From an uncultured Christensenella sp. (lineage in GTDB: Bacteria > Bacillota > Clostridia > Christensenellales > Borkfalkiaceae), in the NCBI GenBank assembly GCA_910585595.1, contig CAJUET010000016.1, positions 1 to 29,274 of the forward strand: a stretch of DNA of 29,274 nt, read 5' to 3'. The translations under genes were made by a program, and so were the position numbers. Under the pieces are notes generated by a model. The model was given only the letters and a program-made list of their open reading frames with translations. It searched no databases and was not told where the DNA came from. Within the stretch, counting starts at the first letter, position 1. Every line of letters starts with the position of its first letter. Positions 1 to 6,475 of the stretch are shown piece by piece.

Positions 1-130
1 TATTATACGGTCAACAATTTTATAAAGTCAAGTTTTAACATTAAAATTCGCTAATTTTTTATATTATAATTTAATATATTTTTTACTTTCTACAATATAT
101 ACTTAGAAATTAAGGAATTTATTTACAAAA

Positions 131-163
131 AAATAAAAAAAGGCGGACAAAATTTTGTCCGCC
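131..163 (-). terminator. Rho-independent terminator of the sigma/protease/membrane gene cluster
   Basis: A perfect 22-nt palindrome (142-163, arms GGCGGACAAAA/TTTTGTCCGCC) is followed on the minus strand by a long T-run (131-141). It lies about 15 nt past the stop codon of the 179-886 gene and should end the minus-strand operon. The 130 bases to its left are very AT-rich and hold no gene I can support. Confidence 0.9.
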
Positions 164-178
164 TCATTCGTTATAAAT

Positions 179-886
179 TTAGGATAGTAATATTTCCAAA
201 TAATTCATTAAAAATTCTTCTTCAATAGCATCCTCCACCTCTAGGAAATAACTGTAACCCTTATGCGCAAACTTTGCATGGCTTGAGTATTCTCCTATCC
301 CCCATTGAACCTCTGTCCCGCTAACCGTTTCACTATTTACACAAGTTGTTTTATAAGTATCAAACAAATCCATTTCGGTTCTGTCATCTGTAAAAGCCAA
401 TGTGACAATATATCCCGTATTCATGTCCATCATTGATTCTCTAATACAGATAACTTCTTCGGAATCAATTAACTTATAAATTCTATCTTTGCAGAATTCT
501 GTATCATCATACCAATTGAAAAATAATAACTCAATGTCATTTGCTGAAGCATATCCCTTAATCGTCAAAGTTGATTCGCTTGATGTATAATCACTCTCGG
601 TACAGTAACGGTTATCGGGCTTATTATTTTTTAACAAAGTCAGGCATAACGCGAGGACCACGAATAAAATGACAGTACTCGCAAGAATGCACCATAATGC
701 TTTCCTTCGCCTAGCTAAGGATACCGTATTACCAGTATCCTGAATAATTACATTATCAAAATTAACATCAACGGTATCTTGCTGATGTACTTTCTCTTGC
801 AGTCTATCCCAGACAACTTGCCTATCTTGTTTATCTGGTGATTCTTTTTTCTCAATTAATTCGTGAATTTTCTTTTCACTTGCCAT
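179..886 (-). CDS. Single-pass membrane protein with anti-sigma-like topology, unknown function
   Basis: The 235-residue product has a hydrophilic N-terminal part (1-60), a positive stretch (RRRK, 59-62), one membrane helix at about 63-85, and an outer C-terminal domain of about 150 residues. I do not recognise the C-terminal domain; it contains four or five cysteines. This topology, with a cytoplasmic N-terminus next to an ECF-like sigma gene, fits an anti-sigma factor or a membrane partner of the protease. That is inference from position and topology, since no zinc-binding anti-sigma motif is visible. It starts 18 nt after the protease stop. The GAGG ribosome binding site sits about 13 nt upstream of the ATG, which is longer than usual. 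The low GC matches its neighbours and contrasts with the rest of the window. Confidence 0.75.
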   Translation of the reverse strand: MASEKKIHELIEKKESPDKQDRQVVWDRLQEKVHQQDTVDVNFDNVIIQDTGNTVSLARRRKALWCILASTVILFVVLALCLTLLKNNKPDNRYCTESDYTSSESTLTIKGYASANDIELLFFNWYDDTEFCKDRIYKLIDSEEVICIRESMMDMNTGYIVTLAFTDDRTEMDLFDTYKTTCVNSETVSGTEVQWGIGEYSSHAKFAHKGYSYFLEVEDAIEEEFLMNYLEILLS

Positions 887-904
887 ATAATAAACTTAAC
901 CTCT

Positions 905-1750
905 TTATGAAATAGTAACCGCATATCCATTTACAAACCAACTGTTCTTAACCGTTGATGCCGTAGACGACACAAGTATAAAACCATTATTTGTTATATC
1001 CCACCCGGTAGCAACTCTAATATATGTATCCGTTCTGAAATTTACGTTGCCGTTATAGTAACGTACCGTATGTATTCCGTAGCCGACATAGATATGGTTT
1101 TCAGATATAATTGACTTCGTAATAATTTCGCGATCACTAGTATTAGTAAAGATGCAAACCGTGTTTGCTTCGCTAAATAACAACACCGGCTTATTTGAAT
1201 TTATTGCGCTCGAAAAAGCAGATAAGCTGAACTGCGAAGAGCTCTTAATAGAAGAATAATTTACAGTTAGATTTTTACTCTGCACATAAGAACGCAATCC
1301 ATTCAAACAATCGGTCTCATTAACGCCAACATCGTCCACGTTAATTCTCATTAGATTATACAATTCACTCATCAACGCAGGGACTTTAGTGTTGTCATTA
1401 ATTTTGTATTTCCCGGTTGCAGGAAAATATGCCGTATAATCTGGAATTAAATTTTCATAATATTTATCATAGAATCCAACTACAATGGCTCCCGCAGCCG
1501 CCCCGCAACCATTTGTCAAATTTCCGCTCAAATAGTACAACGGCACACCATTGGTAGTTTCCGTGTACTCTGATTCCCTACTAGTAAAATAAACCGTCTC
1601 ACTTTCTACTCTAGTAGAGTAAAACCCCATATTCGCAGAAGAAAATGTTTCCGCCTTCGCTCTTAAATGTGTGAAAGGAAAAAGATTAGCCAAAATGAGT
1701 GCAAAAACGAGTGCGGTTGTAATAAGGTATTTTTTTGTTTTGATTTTCAT
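905..1750 (-). CDS. Secreted papain/C39-like cysteine peptidase
   Basis: The 281-residue product has a signal peptide: a Lys-rich N-terminus, a hydrophobic core at about 8-26, and a likely cleavage site after AKA (31-33). The mature domain carries NGCGAAAGAIV, with Cys82 as the probable nucleophile at the start of a helix, as in C39-like and streptopain-like folds. Near the C-terminus, NHIYVGYG (His219) and YIRVATGW match the usual His and GW region of such peptidases. The third catalytic residue is uncertain. It has a good GGAGG site 7 nt before the ATG. It lies between a sigma factor and a single-pass membrane protein, so it may act on that partner or be controlled by it (inference). It could also be a catalytically altered relative; the substrate is unknown. 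Confidence 0.78.
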   Translation of the reverse strand: MKIKTKKYLITTALVFALILANLFPFTHLRAKAETFSSANMGFYSTRVESETVYFTSRESEYTETTNGVPLYYLSGNLTNGCGAAAGAIVVGFYDKYYENLIPDYTAYFPATGKYKINDNTKVPALMSELYNLMRINVDDVGVNETDCLNGLRSYVQSKNLTVNYSSIKSSSQFSLSAFSSAINSNKPVLLFSEANTVCIFTNTSDREIITKSIISENHIYVGYGIHTVRYYNGNVNFRTDTYIRVATGWDITNNGFILVSSTASTVKNSWFVNGYAVTIS

Positions 1751-1807
1751 GATAAACCTCCAGTAATGTTATTCTATAAAGGTCTACCTTGTTTTTTATT
1801 TTTTTGT

Positions 1808-2338
1808 TTACTGTTTTTTGTTTTCTTTTTCTATTTGTTTCATCAATCGCATAATTTTTTTATATACGGTTGTTTTTTTCATGTTCTTAATTCTCGCTAT
1901 TTCATCGTATGTATAATCTTCACAAAATCTAAGATATATTAGTTGTTGATCCAAAGCACTGAATTTCTTAACAAGATTAATAAAGGAACTATCCGCCAAA
2001 GCAATATCTTCTATCTCATAAAATAATGAATTACTTTCAATCATATTGATAGGAATTGTAATCTCCCTCTGAATATTGAAATCATAAGCCACATTTTGAA
2101 CAACTTTGCACATCCAATTATAGCCATCTTTGCTTAAATTGGCAGAATTAATATATTTATATATTCTAAAATAAGCCTCGATCAAAACATCCTCAAGGTC
2201 ATTTTTGTCGCCTGTATAATTATACGCGACTATTCTCAAATGCTTATAGGTTGTTTCATAAAGCCTATCAAAAGCCTTCAGATCACCCCTTTTTATTTTT
2301 GCAATTAAGCTATTGACTTGATTGCCTATTACCGACAT
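1808..2338 (-). CDS. ECF-like sigma-70 family RNA polymerase sigma factor
   Basis: The 176-residue product has the two-domain layout of small sigma factors. A region 2 lies at about 18-90, including FDRLYETTYKHL and a DLEDVLIEAYFRIYKYI stretch typical of the region 2.1-2.2 helix. A region 4 lies at about 118-172 with LDQQLIYLRFCEDYTYDEIA followed by a helix-turn-helix ending VYKKIMRLMKQI. There is no region 1.1 or region 3. It should redirect RNA polymerase to a small set of promoters, perhaps its own operon. A GAGGG site sits 7 nt before the ATG. It starts 25 nt after the broken XRE gene and is followed 57 nt later by the protease gene. The subfamily is not identified, and I saw no clear ECF-type promoter upstream. 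Confidence 0.85.
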   Translation of the reverse strand: MSVIGNQVNSLIAKIKRGDLKAFDRLYETTYKHLRIVAYNYTGDKNDLEDVLIEAYFRIYKYINSANLSKDGYNWMCKVVQNVAYDFNIQREITIPINMIESNSLFYEIEDIALADSSFINLVKKFSALDQQLIYLRFCEDYTYDEIARIKNMKKTTVYKKIMRLMKQIEKENKKQ

Positions 2339-2363
2339 TAATGACCCTCATTTGTAAATAATT

Positions 2364-2679
2364 TTAAATCCCTAACTCTTTGATTAAATCTACAATCAAC
2401 TGGCGTTGCTTATCCGTTAATTTCCTATATTCTTCTATCAATGTTTCTTCTTGAGCACTAAGATATTCTTTTTCTGTAGATGATAATAAAATTGGTAAAG
2501 ATAAATCCAATACGTTACATACATTACTTAATGCAGCTATGGTAGGTGATGCCCCTTTATTCTACCAATTATATATTGTATTTGCCGACAGATTTGCAAG
2601 TTCCGTAAGTTTATATACAGATAACCCTTTCTTTTTACGTTCTTCTGCAATCTTTTCTAAAATCTTTTGATTATACACA
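2364..2679 (-). pseudogene. Disrupted XRE-family helix-turn-helix regulator
   Basis: Reading from GTG at 2679 gives an N-terminus that breaks after about 13 codons, because one extra base in a short T-run (about 2640-2643) shifts the frame. After shifting, the reading continues RKKKGLSVYKLTELANLSAN, then TIYNW, then an in-frame TAG (2562-2564), then NKGASPTIAAL and an intact C-terminus ending LIKELGI. This is the helix-turn-helix of a small phage-type XRE regulator (about 104 residues), where the stop replaces what is often a tyrosine. A GGAAGG ribosome binding site precedes the GTG. Two independent lesions point to a decayed gene; sequencing error is possible for the frameshift. It heads the operon containing the sigma factor and was probably its regulator. 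Confidence 0.82.
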
Positions 2680-2823
2680 ATAATCCTTCCTTGATTTCAT
2701 ATTGTAATATAATTTTAATCGAATTAAAATTGAAATATAACATAAAATAATATTAAAATTTAATGAATTATAATATGAAATTTATTAATTTCAGGAAATC
2801 TGCGATTAACATGTGAACAGTAT
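2680..2823. promoter_or_regulatory. AT-rich upstream region with a 9-bp inverted repeat (operator candidate)
   Basis: This stretch upstream of the XRE gene holds an inverted repeat at 2711-2731 (arms AATTTTAAT and ATTAAAATT, 3-nt spacer CGA), about 30-60 bp before the GTG. Several TATAAT-like hexamers are present on the minus strand but none has a convincing -35 partner. An operator for the XRE protein is plausible, since this family often regulates itself, but the base composition makes chance palindromes likely. Confidence 0.35.
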
Positions 2824-2864
2824 AAAAAAAGAAGCGACGAATTTAATTCGTCGCTTCTTTTTTT
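2824..2864. terminator. Bidirectional terminator, 41-nt perfect palindrome
   Basis: A perfect palindrome centred at 2844 has A7 at the left end and T7 at the right end around GAAGCGACGAATT, so it can terminate on either strand. On the minus strand it ends the zinc-ribbon gene, whose last seven or so codons and stop codon lie inside the hairpin. It also separates that gene from the XRE-sigma operon. Confidence 0.9.
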
Positions 2865-3004
2865 AATGATGCCTTTCTTATTTTCTCTAAATCTACTGTT
2901 GTCTGTTTACCGCACTTTGAACAAACATATGAGCACTCCGTTTCTTCTAAATTCAAATTTTTCTGTTCAGCCCCACATTCAGGACACTTAATATTATAAC
3001 TCAT
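2843..3004 (-). CDS. Small zinc-ribbon protein
   Basis: This is a 53-residue protein, too short for most gene callers. It has CPEC (Cys7, Cys10) and CSKC (Cys28, Cys31), a classic two-knuckle zinc ribbon, with an extra Cys24, and then a Lys-rich tail. A consensus-like promoter (3027-3055) and an AGGAGG site 9 nt before the ATG support real expression. The 3' end runs into the terminator palindrome at 2824-2864. No function can be assigned; similar small ribbons are found in transcription-related and mobile-element proteins. Low GC places it with the AT-rich region. Confidence 0.75.
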   Translation of the reverse strand: MSYNIKCPECGAEQKNLNLEETECSYVCSKCGKQTTVDLEKIRKASLKKEATN

Positions 3005-3026
3005 ATTATACATCCTCCTAGAAAAT

Positions 3027-3055
3027 ATTGTACACTCTCAAAATCCTTTCGTCAA
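3027..3055 (-). promoter_or_regulatory. Sigma-A promoter of the zinc-ribbon gene
   Basis: On the minus strand the -35 is TTGACG (3050-3055), the spacer is 17 nt, and the -10 is TACAAT (3027-3032). The ATG follows about 22 nt later with a strong ribosome binding site between. Confidence 0.75.
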
Positions 3056-3099
3056 ATAAAAAATGTTGACGCGAAATCTTCCGTGTCAACATTTTTTGG
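3055..3099. terminator. Long A/T-flanked hairpin, possible bidirectional terminator or repeat arm
   Basis: Arms at 3058-3073 and 3081-3096 form a 16-bp stem (one G-U) with an 8-nt loop, flanked by A6 on the left and T6 on the right. The outer motif AAATGTTGACG occurs again at 3168-3178. It stands directly upstream of the zinc-ribbon promoter and may insulate it from read-through, or it may be part of a small repeat element. Confidence 0.55.
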
Positions 3100-3213
3100 G
3101 TTGCTTATAGCCATTTTGGGGGTTAATTTTGCTCTTCAGACCACATATCCTTTTTCAAGATTTTTTCAAATGTTGACGAGATGTGGACACGGAGAAAAGT
3201 ACAACCCTATGGT
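3061..3213. repeat. Intergenic stretch with repeated AAATGTTGACG and GACACGGA motifs
   Basis: AAATGTTGACG occurs at 3061-3071 and 3168-3178. GACACGGA occurs on the plus strand near 3185, and its complement lies inside the hairpin at 3081-3088. The spacing suggests two diverged copies of one short element or a folded intergenic repeat. No gene is supported here. Confidence 0.35.
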
Positions 3214-3248
3214 TAAAAAAAGAGCTTCCGCATTTTGGGCGAAAGCTC
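3214..3248 (-). terminator. Terminator of the NifU-like/GGGtGRT operon
   Basis: The stem is 3222-3231 with 3239-3248 (GAGCTTTCGC/GCGGAAGCTC on the minus strand, one G-U, 7-nt loop), followed by a T7 run. It lies 25 nt after the stop of the GGGtGRT gene. Confidence 0.9.
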
Positions 3249-3273
3249 TCATAAAACTCTATATCTTGTGATT

Positions 3274-4275
3274 TTACTTGCTCATACCCTCTTGGACTGC
3301 AACCGCAACGGCAACCGTCGCGCCGACCATGGGGTTGTTGCCCATACCGATAAGACCCATCATCTCGACGTGCGCGGGAACGGAAGAACTGCCCGCGAAC
3401 TGCGCGTCGGAGTGCATTCTTCCCATCGTATCGGTCATGCCGTAGGACGAAGGACCTGCCGCCATGTTGTCGGGGTGGAGCGTTCTGCCCGTGCCGCCGC
3501 CCGAAGCAACGGAGAAGTACTGAACTCCGTTCTCGTTGCACCACTTTTTATATGTACCCGCAACGGGATGTTGGAATCTGGTGGGATTCGTCGAGTTGCC
3601 CGTAATGGAAACACCTACTTTTTCAAGTTTCATGATCGCAACGCCCTCGGGAACATTGTCCGCGCCGTAGCATTTTACCTTTGCGCGAGGCCCGTCGGAA
3701 TAGGGAACTTCCTTCGTGACCGTGACCGTTTCGGTATACGGATCGAACACCGTTTCGCAATAAGTGAAGCCGTTGATACGGGAAATAATGAACGCCGCAT
3801 CTTTGCCCAGACCGTTCAAAATAACGCGGAGCGGATTTTTACGAACCTTATTTGCATTCATTGCAATGGAGATGGCGCCTTCCGCCGCCGCAAAGCTCTC
3901 GTGCCCTGCGAGAAAGCAGAAGCAATCCGTCTCTTCGGAAAGGAGCATTTTACCGAGATTTCCGTGCCCCAAGCCCACTTTTCTGTTTTCCGCAACCGAA
4001 CCGGGAATGCAGAACGACTGCAAGCCGATTCCGATCGCCGCCGCCGCGTCCGCCGCCTTTTTGCAGCCTTTCTTGATCGCGATCGCCGCGCCTACCGTAT
4101 AAGCCCAAACTGCGTTTTCAAAACAGATAGGTTGCGTGCCGCGCACGAGCTTGTCGCAGTCGACACCCTTGCTAAGGCAGATCTCTTTGCACTCTTCGAC
4201 GGACTTGATACCGTACTCTTTGAGCGCCTTGTTGATTTTTTCTATTCTTCTTTCATAACCTTCGAACAAAGCCAT
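3274..4275 (-). CDS. GGGtGRT family protein (uncharacterised)
   Basis: The 333-residue soluble product has the family signature GGGTGRT at about 259-265, followed by a glycine/methionine-rich C-terminus (SSYGMTDTMGRMHSD, then MMGLIGMGNNPMVGA). About ten cysteines are scattered through it, including CFCF near 118-121. The family is known from anaerobic bacteria and archaea, but I know of no assigned biochemical role. It is second in a two-gene operon, 13 nt after the NifU-like scaffold gene, with an AGGAGGG site. The pairing with a Fe-S scaffold suggests cluster binding, storage or delivery (inference only). The start and length look complete. Confidence 0.88.
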   Translation of the reverse strand: MALFEGYERRIEKINKALKEYGIKSVEECKEICLSKGVDCDKLVRGTQPICFENAVWAYTVGAAIAIKKGCKKAADAAAAIGIGLQSFCIPGSVAENRKVGLGHGNLGKMLLSEETDCFCFLAGHESFAAAEGAISIAMNANKVRKNPLRVILNGLGKDAAFIISRINGFTYCETVFDPYTETVTVTKEVPYSDGPRAKVKCYGADNVPEGVAIMKLEKVGVSITGNSTNPTRFQHPVAGTYKKWCNENGVQYFSVASGGGTGRTLHPDNMAAGPSSYGMTDTMGRMHSDAQFAGSSSVPAHVEMMGLIGMGNNPMVGATVAVAVAVQEGMSK

Positions 4276-4288
4276 TGTTACTCCCTCC

Positions 4289-4990
4289 TTATTCCTTACG
4301 GGGGTCGATGTATTTCACCGCGCCCTGTTCTTTATCGAATCTGCCGTAGTGCCCAAGCGACTTTTCCCAAGCCTCGTTAGGGGTAAGCCCCTTCTTCACG
4401 AAGTCGGTCATCTTGCCGAGGGATACGAACTCGTAGCCGATTACCTGACTGTCTTTGTCGAGCGCAAGACGGGTAACGTAGCCTTCCGCCATTTCAAGAT
4501 AGCGGACGCCCTTCTTCGCCGTGCCGTACATCGTGCCGACCTGCGAACGGAGACCTTTGCCCAAATCTTCGAGTCCCGCGCCCACGGTAAGTCCGTCGTC
4601 GGAGAACGCGGACTGCGTTCTGCCGTATACGATCTGCAGGAACAACTCGCGCATTGCGGTGTTGATCGCGTCGCAAACAAGGTCGGTGTTGAGCGCTTCG
4701 AGAATGGTCTTGTGCGGAAGAATTTCCGCCGCCATTGCAGCCGAGTGTGTCATGCCCGAACAACCGATTGTCTCGACGAGCGCTTCCTGAATGACGCCCT
4801 CTTTAACGTTAAGAGTGAGTTTACACGCGCCCTGTTGCGGCGCGCACCAACCGATACCGTGCGTAAAGCCGCTGATGTCGGTAATTTGTTTTGCGCAGAC
4901 CCACTTTCCCTCTTCGGGAATGGGAGCGGGATCGTGTTTGGGTCCCTTCTGAACGCAACACATTTCTTCTACTTCACGAGAATATTGCAT
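4289..4990 (-). CDS. NifU-like iron-sulfur cluster assembly scaffold protein
   Basis: The 233-residue product has Cys11, Cys12, Cys32, Cys49, Cys56, Cys77 and Cys106. The core TIGCSGMTHSAAMAAEI resembles the conserved NifU/IscU N-terminal domain around its second cluster-binding cysteine. It lacks the C-terminal thioredoxin-like Nfu domain. The N-terminal part is longer than in IscU, and the C-terminal 100 residues have no relative I recognise. I chose the ATG at 4990 because TTGGAGG sits 7 nt upstream; an upstream in-frame ATG at 5032 has no such site and would fall within the promoter. It is first in the operon with the GGGtGRT gene, with its own promoter at 5023-5051. It probably holds or passes on a Fe-S cluster. 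Confidence 0.85.
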   Translation of the reverse strand: MQYSREVEEMCCVQKGPKHDPAPIPEEGKWVCAKQITDISGFTHGIGWCAPQQGACKLTLNVKEGVIQEALVETIGCSGMTHSAAMAAEILPHKTILEALNTDLVCDAINTAMRELFLQIVYGRTQSAFSDDGLTVGAGLEDLGKGLRSQVGTMYGTAKKGVRYLEMAEGYVTRLALDKDSQVIGYEFVSLGKMTDFVKKGLTPNEAWEKSLGHYGRFDKEQGAVKYIDPRKE

Positions 4991-5022
4991 TTGTTTTCCT
5001 CCAATTGAAATTTCCGTTTTGT

Positions 5023-5051
5023 ATTGTATCATATTTCAGAGAAAATTTCAA
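5023..5051 (-). promoter_or_regulatory. Sigma-A promoter of the NifU-like/GGGtGRT operon
   Basis: On the minus strand the -35 is TTGAAA (5046-5051), the spacer is 17 nt, and the -10 is TACAAT (5023-5028), about 33 nt before the chosen ATG. This supports the start at 4990, because the longer reading frame from 5032 would begin inside the promoter. Confidence 0.8.
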
Positions 5052-5095
5052 CATCTTGTCCTAAATTTTTAAGAGATTTTTCACGATTCCGTAAT

Positions 5096-5125
5096 AGAAA
5101 AAAGCAGACGTACCGCCTGCTTTTC
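5096..5125 (-). terminator. Terminator of the Mrp ATPase gene
   Basis: The stem AGCAGGCG/CGTCTGCT (5103-5110 with 5114-5121, loop of 3, one G-U) is followed on the minus strand by T6. It lies just past the stop codon of the Mrp gene and upstream of the next promoter. Confidence 0.88.
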
Positions 5126-5136
5126 GTGGTTATTGT

Positions 5137-5985
5137 TTATTTTTGAAAATCTTCGATCAGTTTTGCGCCCTCGATCGCCTTGAACACCTCTTTCAAAGAG
5201 TCTGTATCCGCGCTTGCAATCTTGCCCGAATCAGCAAGGCGGGAAATATCCGGATCGATCGGCATTTTTGCAAAAGCGGGAACACCGAACTTCTTTGCAA
5301 GCCCTTCGACTTTGCTCGCGCCGAAAATCTCGTGCTTCTTTTTACAGTCGGGGCACTCGAAGTAGCTCATGTTTTCAACGAGTCCCAAAACGGGCACGCT
5401 CATCATGCTCGCCATATTAACGGCTTTTTTCACGATCATTTCTACCAGATCCTGCGGCGTCGTCACGACCACGATCCCGCTGACGGGAATGCTTTGGAAC
5501 ACCGAGAGCGGCACGTCGCCCGTGCCGGGGGGCATATCGATGAACATGATATCCACGTCGTCCCATATAACGTCCGTCCAAAACTGCGTCGCCGCGCCCG
5601 CGATGAGCGCGCCGCGCCATACGACGGGATCCTCGTCATGCTCCAAAAGACAATTCATCGACATGAGTTGAATGCCCTCTTCGGTCTCTACGGGAAAAAT
5701 CGCGTTCTCTTCGCCCGTCGCCCGCTCGGAAACGCCGAAATACTTCGGAATAGAGGGTCCCGTAATATCCGCGTCGAGAACCGCGGTGCGGTAGCCGAAT
5801 TTACTCGCGCGCGCCGCCAAAAGAGATGTTACGAGAGACTTTCCAACACCCCCCTTTCCGCTTGCCACGGCAATTACTTTTTTTACCGCCGCCCCTTCGT
5901 GCAACGGCTTTATAAATGAAGTTTTTTTCTCCCTCGACGCGCAATCGCTTTTACAGGAAGAACAATCGTGTGTGCATGAACTCAT
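5137..5985 (-). CDS. Mrp/NBP35-family P-loop ATPase, Fe-S cluster carrier
   Basis: The 282-residue product has the deviant Walker A GKGGVGKS (43-50), DADITGPSIP (71-80), the Walker B-like FIDMPPGTGD (148-157), and the CPDC pair (211-214) that bridges a cluster at the dimer interface in this family. An N-terminal cysteine motif (Cys4, Cys8, Cys11, Cys15) recalls the extra ferredoxin-like site of Nbp35 proteins but is shorter. It is cytosolic and probably loads Fe-S clusters onto target proteins using ATP. It is adjacent to, but separately transcribed from, the NifU-like/GGGtGRT operon, which supports a shared Fe-S role. The start is supported by GGGAG 7 nt before the ATG. Confidence 0.95.
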   Translation of the reverse strand: MSSCTHDCSSCKSDCASREKKTSFIKPLHEGAAVKKVIAVASGKGGVGKSLVTSLLAARASKFGYRTAVLDADITGPSIPKYFGVSERATGEENAIFPVETEEGIQLMSMNCLLEHDEDPVVWRGALIAGAATQFWTDVIWDDVDIMFIDMPPGTGDVPLSVFQSIPVSGIVVVTTPQDLVEMIVKKAVNMASMMSVPVLGLVENMSYFECPDCKKKHEIFGASKVEGLAKKFGVPAFAKMPIDPDISRLADSGKIASADTDSLKEVFKAIEGAKLIEDFQK

Positions 5986-6021
5986 AAGAATACTCCCTTT
6001 TCGTTTGGATTACTACTCTGT

Positions 6022-6048
6022 AATATACCCTTTTTCCGCGTTTGTCAA
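6022..6048 (-). promoter_or_regulatory. Probable promoter of the Mrp ATPase gene
   Basis: On the minus strand a perfect -35 TTGACA (6043-6048) is followed 15 nt later by TATATT (6022-6027); the short spacer lowers certainty. A small inverted repeat (ATTAC-6-GTAAT) overlaps the -10 downstream edge and could bind a regulator. Confidence 0.55.
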
Positions 6049-6142
6049 CCATTTCCGCAGACCGCACGGATAAATTCTTCCGCAATCGACTTTAAATTAC
6101 AAACGATTGAATCTTATCTTTTTATTTTTCTGCGGGAATCAC

Positions 6143-6171
6143 TTGCTTTCTTTTTAAAAATCGGTTATACT
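6143..6171 (+). promoter_or_regulatory. Promoter of the SRP RNA gene
   Basis: The -35 is TTGCTT (6143-6148), the spacer is 17 nt, and the -10 is TATACT (6166-6171). Transcription should start near 6177-6179, matching the expected 5' end of the SRP RNA. Confidence 0.8.
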
Positions 6172-6176
6172 GATAG

Positions 6177-6425
6177 GGCTGTGATAGGTGGGGAGTTAGC
6201 GGTGCCCTGTACCTGCAATCCGCTATAGCAGGACTGAACGCTTTTCTCGGTGCAGGCTGTGGAAGGCCGCATACGGTAAGGAATGTTGATAACAAGGTCT
6301 TATGCAACGCATCCCTGCGAACCGTGTCAGGGTAGGGATACAGCAGCACTAAACAGATCGGTGCGTGTGCCATAAGGTAGCTTTGTCGGAGTCACCTGCC
6401 GTATTTCCGCTTCGGCAGTCTGCAA
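6177..6425 (+). ncRNA. ffs: Signal recognition particle RNA, large Bacillus-type with Alu domain
   Basis: The 5' part (6199-6232) contains GCGGTG, CCTGCAATCCGCT and AGCAGG, which match the Alu-domain core of Firmicutes SRP RNA. The SRP54-binding hairpin is at 6326-6347: GTCAGG, a GTA/TAC mini-stem capped by GGGA, then AGCAGC, where many bacteria have GGAA. The 5' end GGGCTG can pair weakly with CAGTCT near 6417-6422. The length of about 250 nt fits the large type found in Firmicutes. It is the RNA scaffold for Ffh and so for co-translational membrane targeting. The 3' end is approximate. The ferritin gene begins about 50 nt later on the same strand. Confidence 0.93.
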
Positions 6426-6475
6426 CAAAAAAAGATTCACAGTTTTTTTTGATAAATTTTATGGAGAAAACCATT

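Noticed and set aside
1667..1942. A 91-codon Phe/Cys-rich plus-strand frame
   Set aside because: It is antisense to the sigma factor and the protease signal peptide; its composition reflects the AT-rich coding strand.
3235..4380. A 381-codon open frame on the plus strand
   Set aside because: It is the antisense of the well-supported GGGtGRT gene, has no ribosome binding site, and its translation is Arg/His-rich without any recognisable motif.
5990..6110. A possible iron-responsive operator before the Mrp gene
   Set aside because: Only a 5-bp inverted repeat with a 6-nt spacer is present, which does not match known Fur, PerR or IscR boxes well enough to call.
6122..6373. An 83-codon minus-strand frame
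   Set aside because: It lies across the SRP RNA, which explains the conserved bases, and it has no family features.
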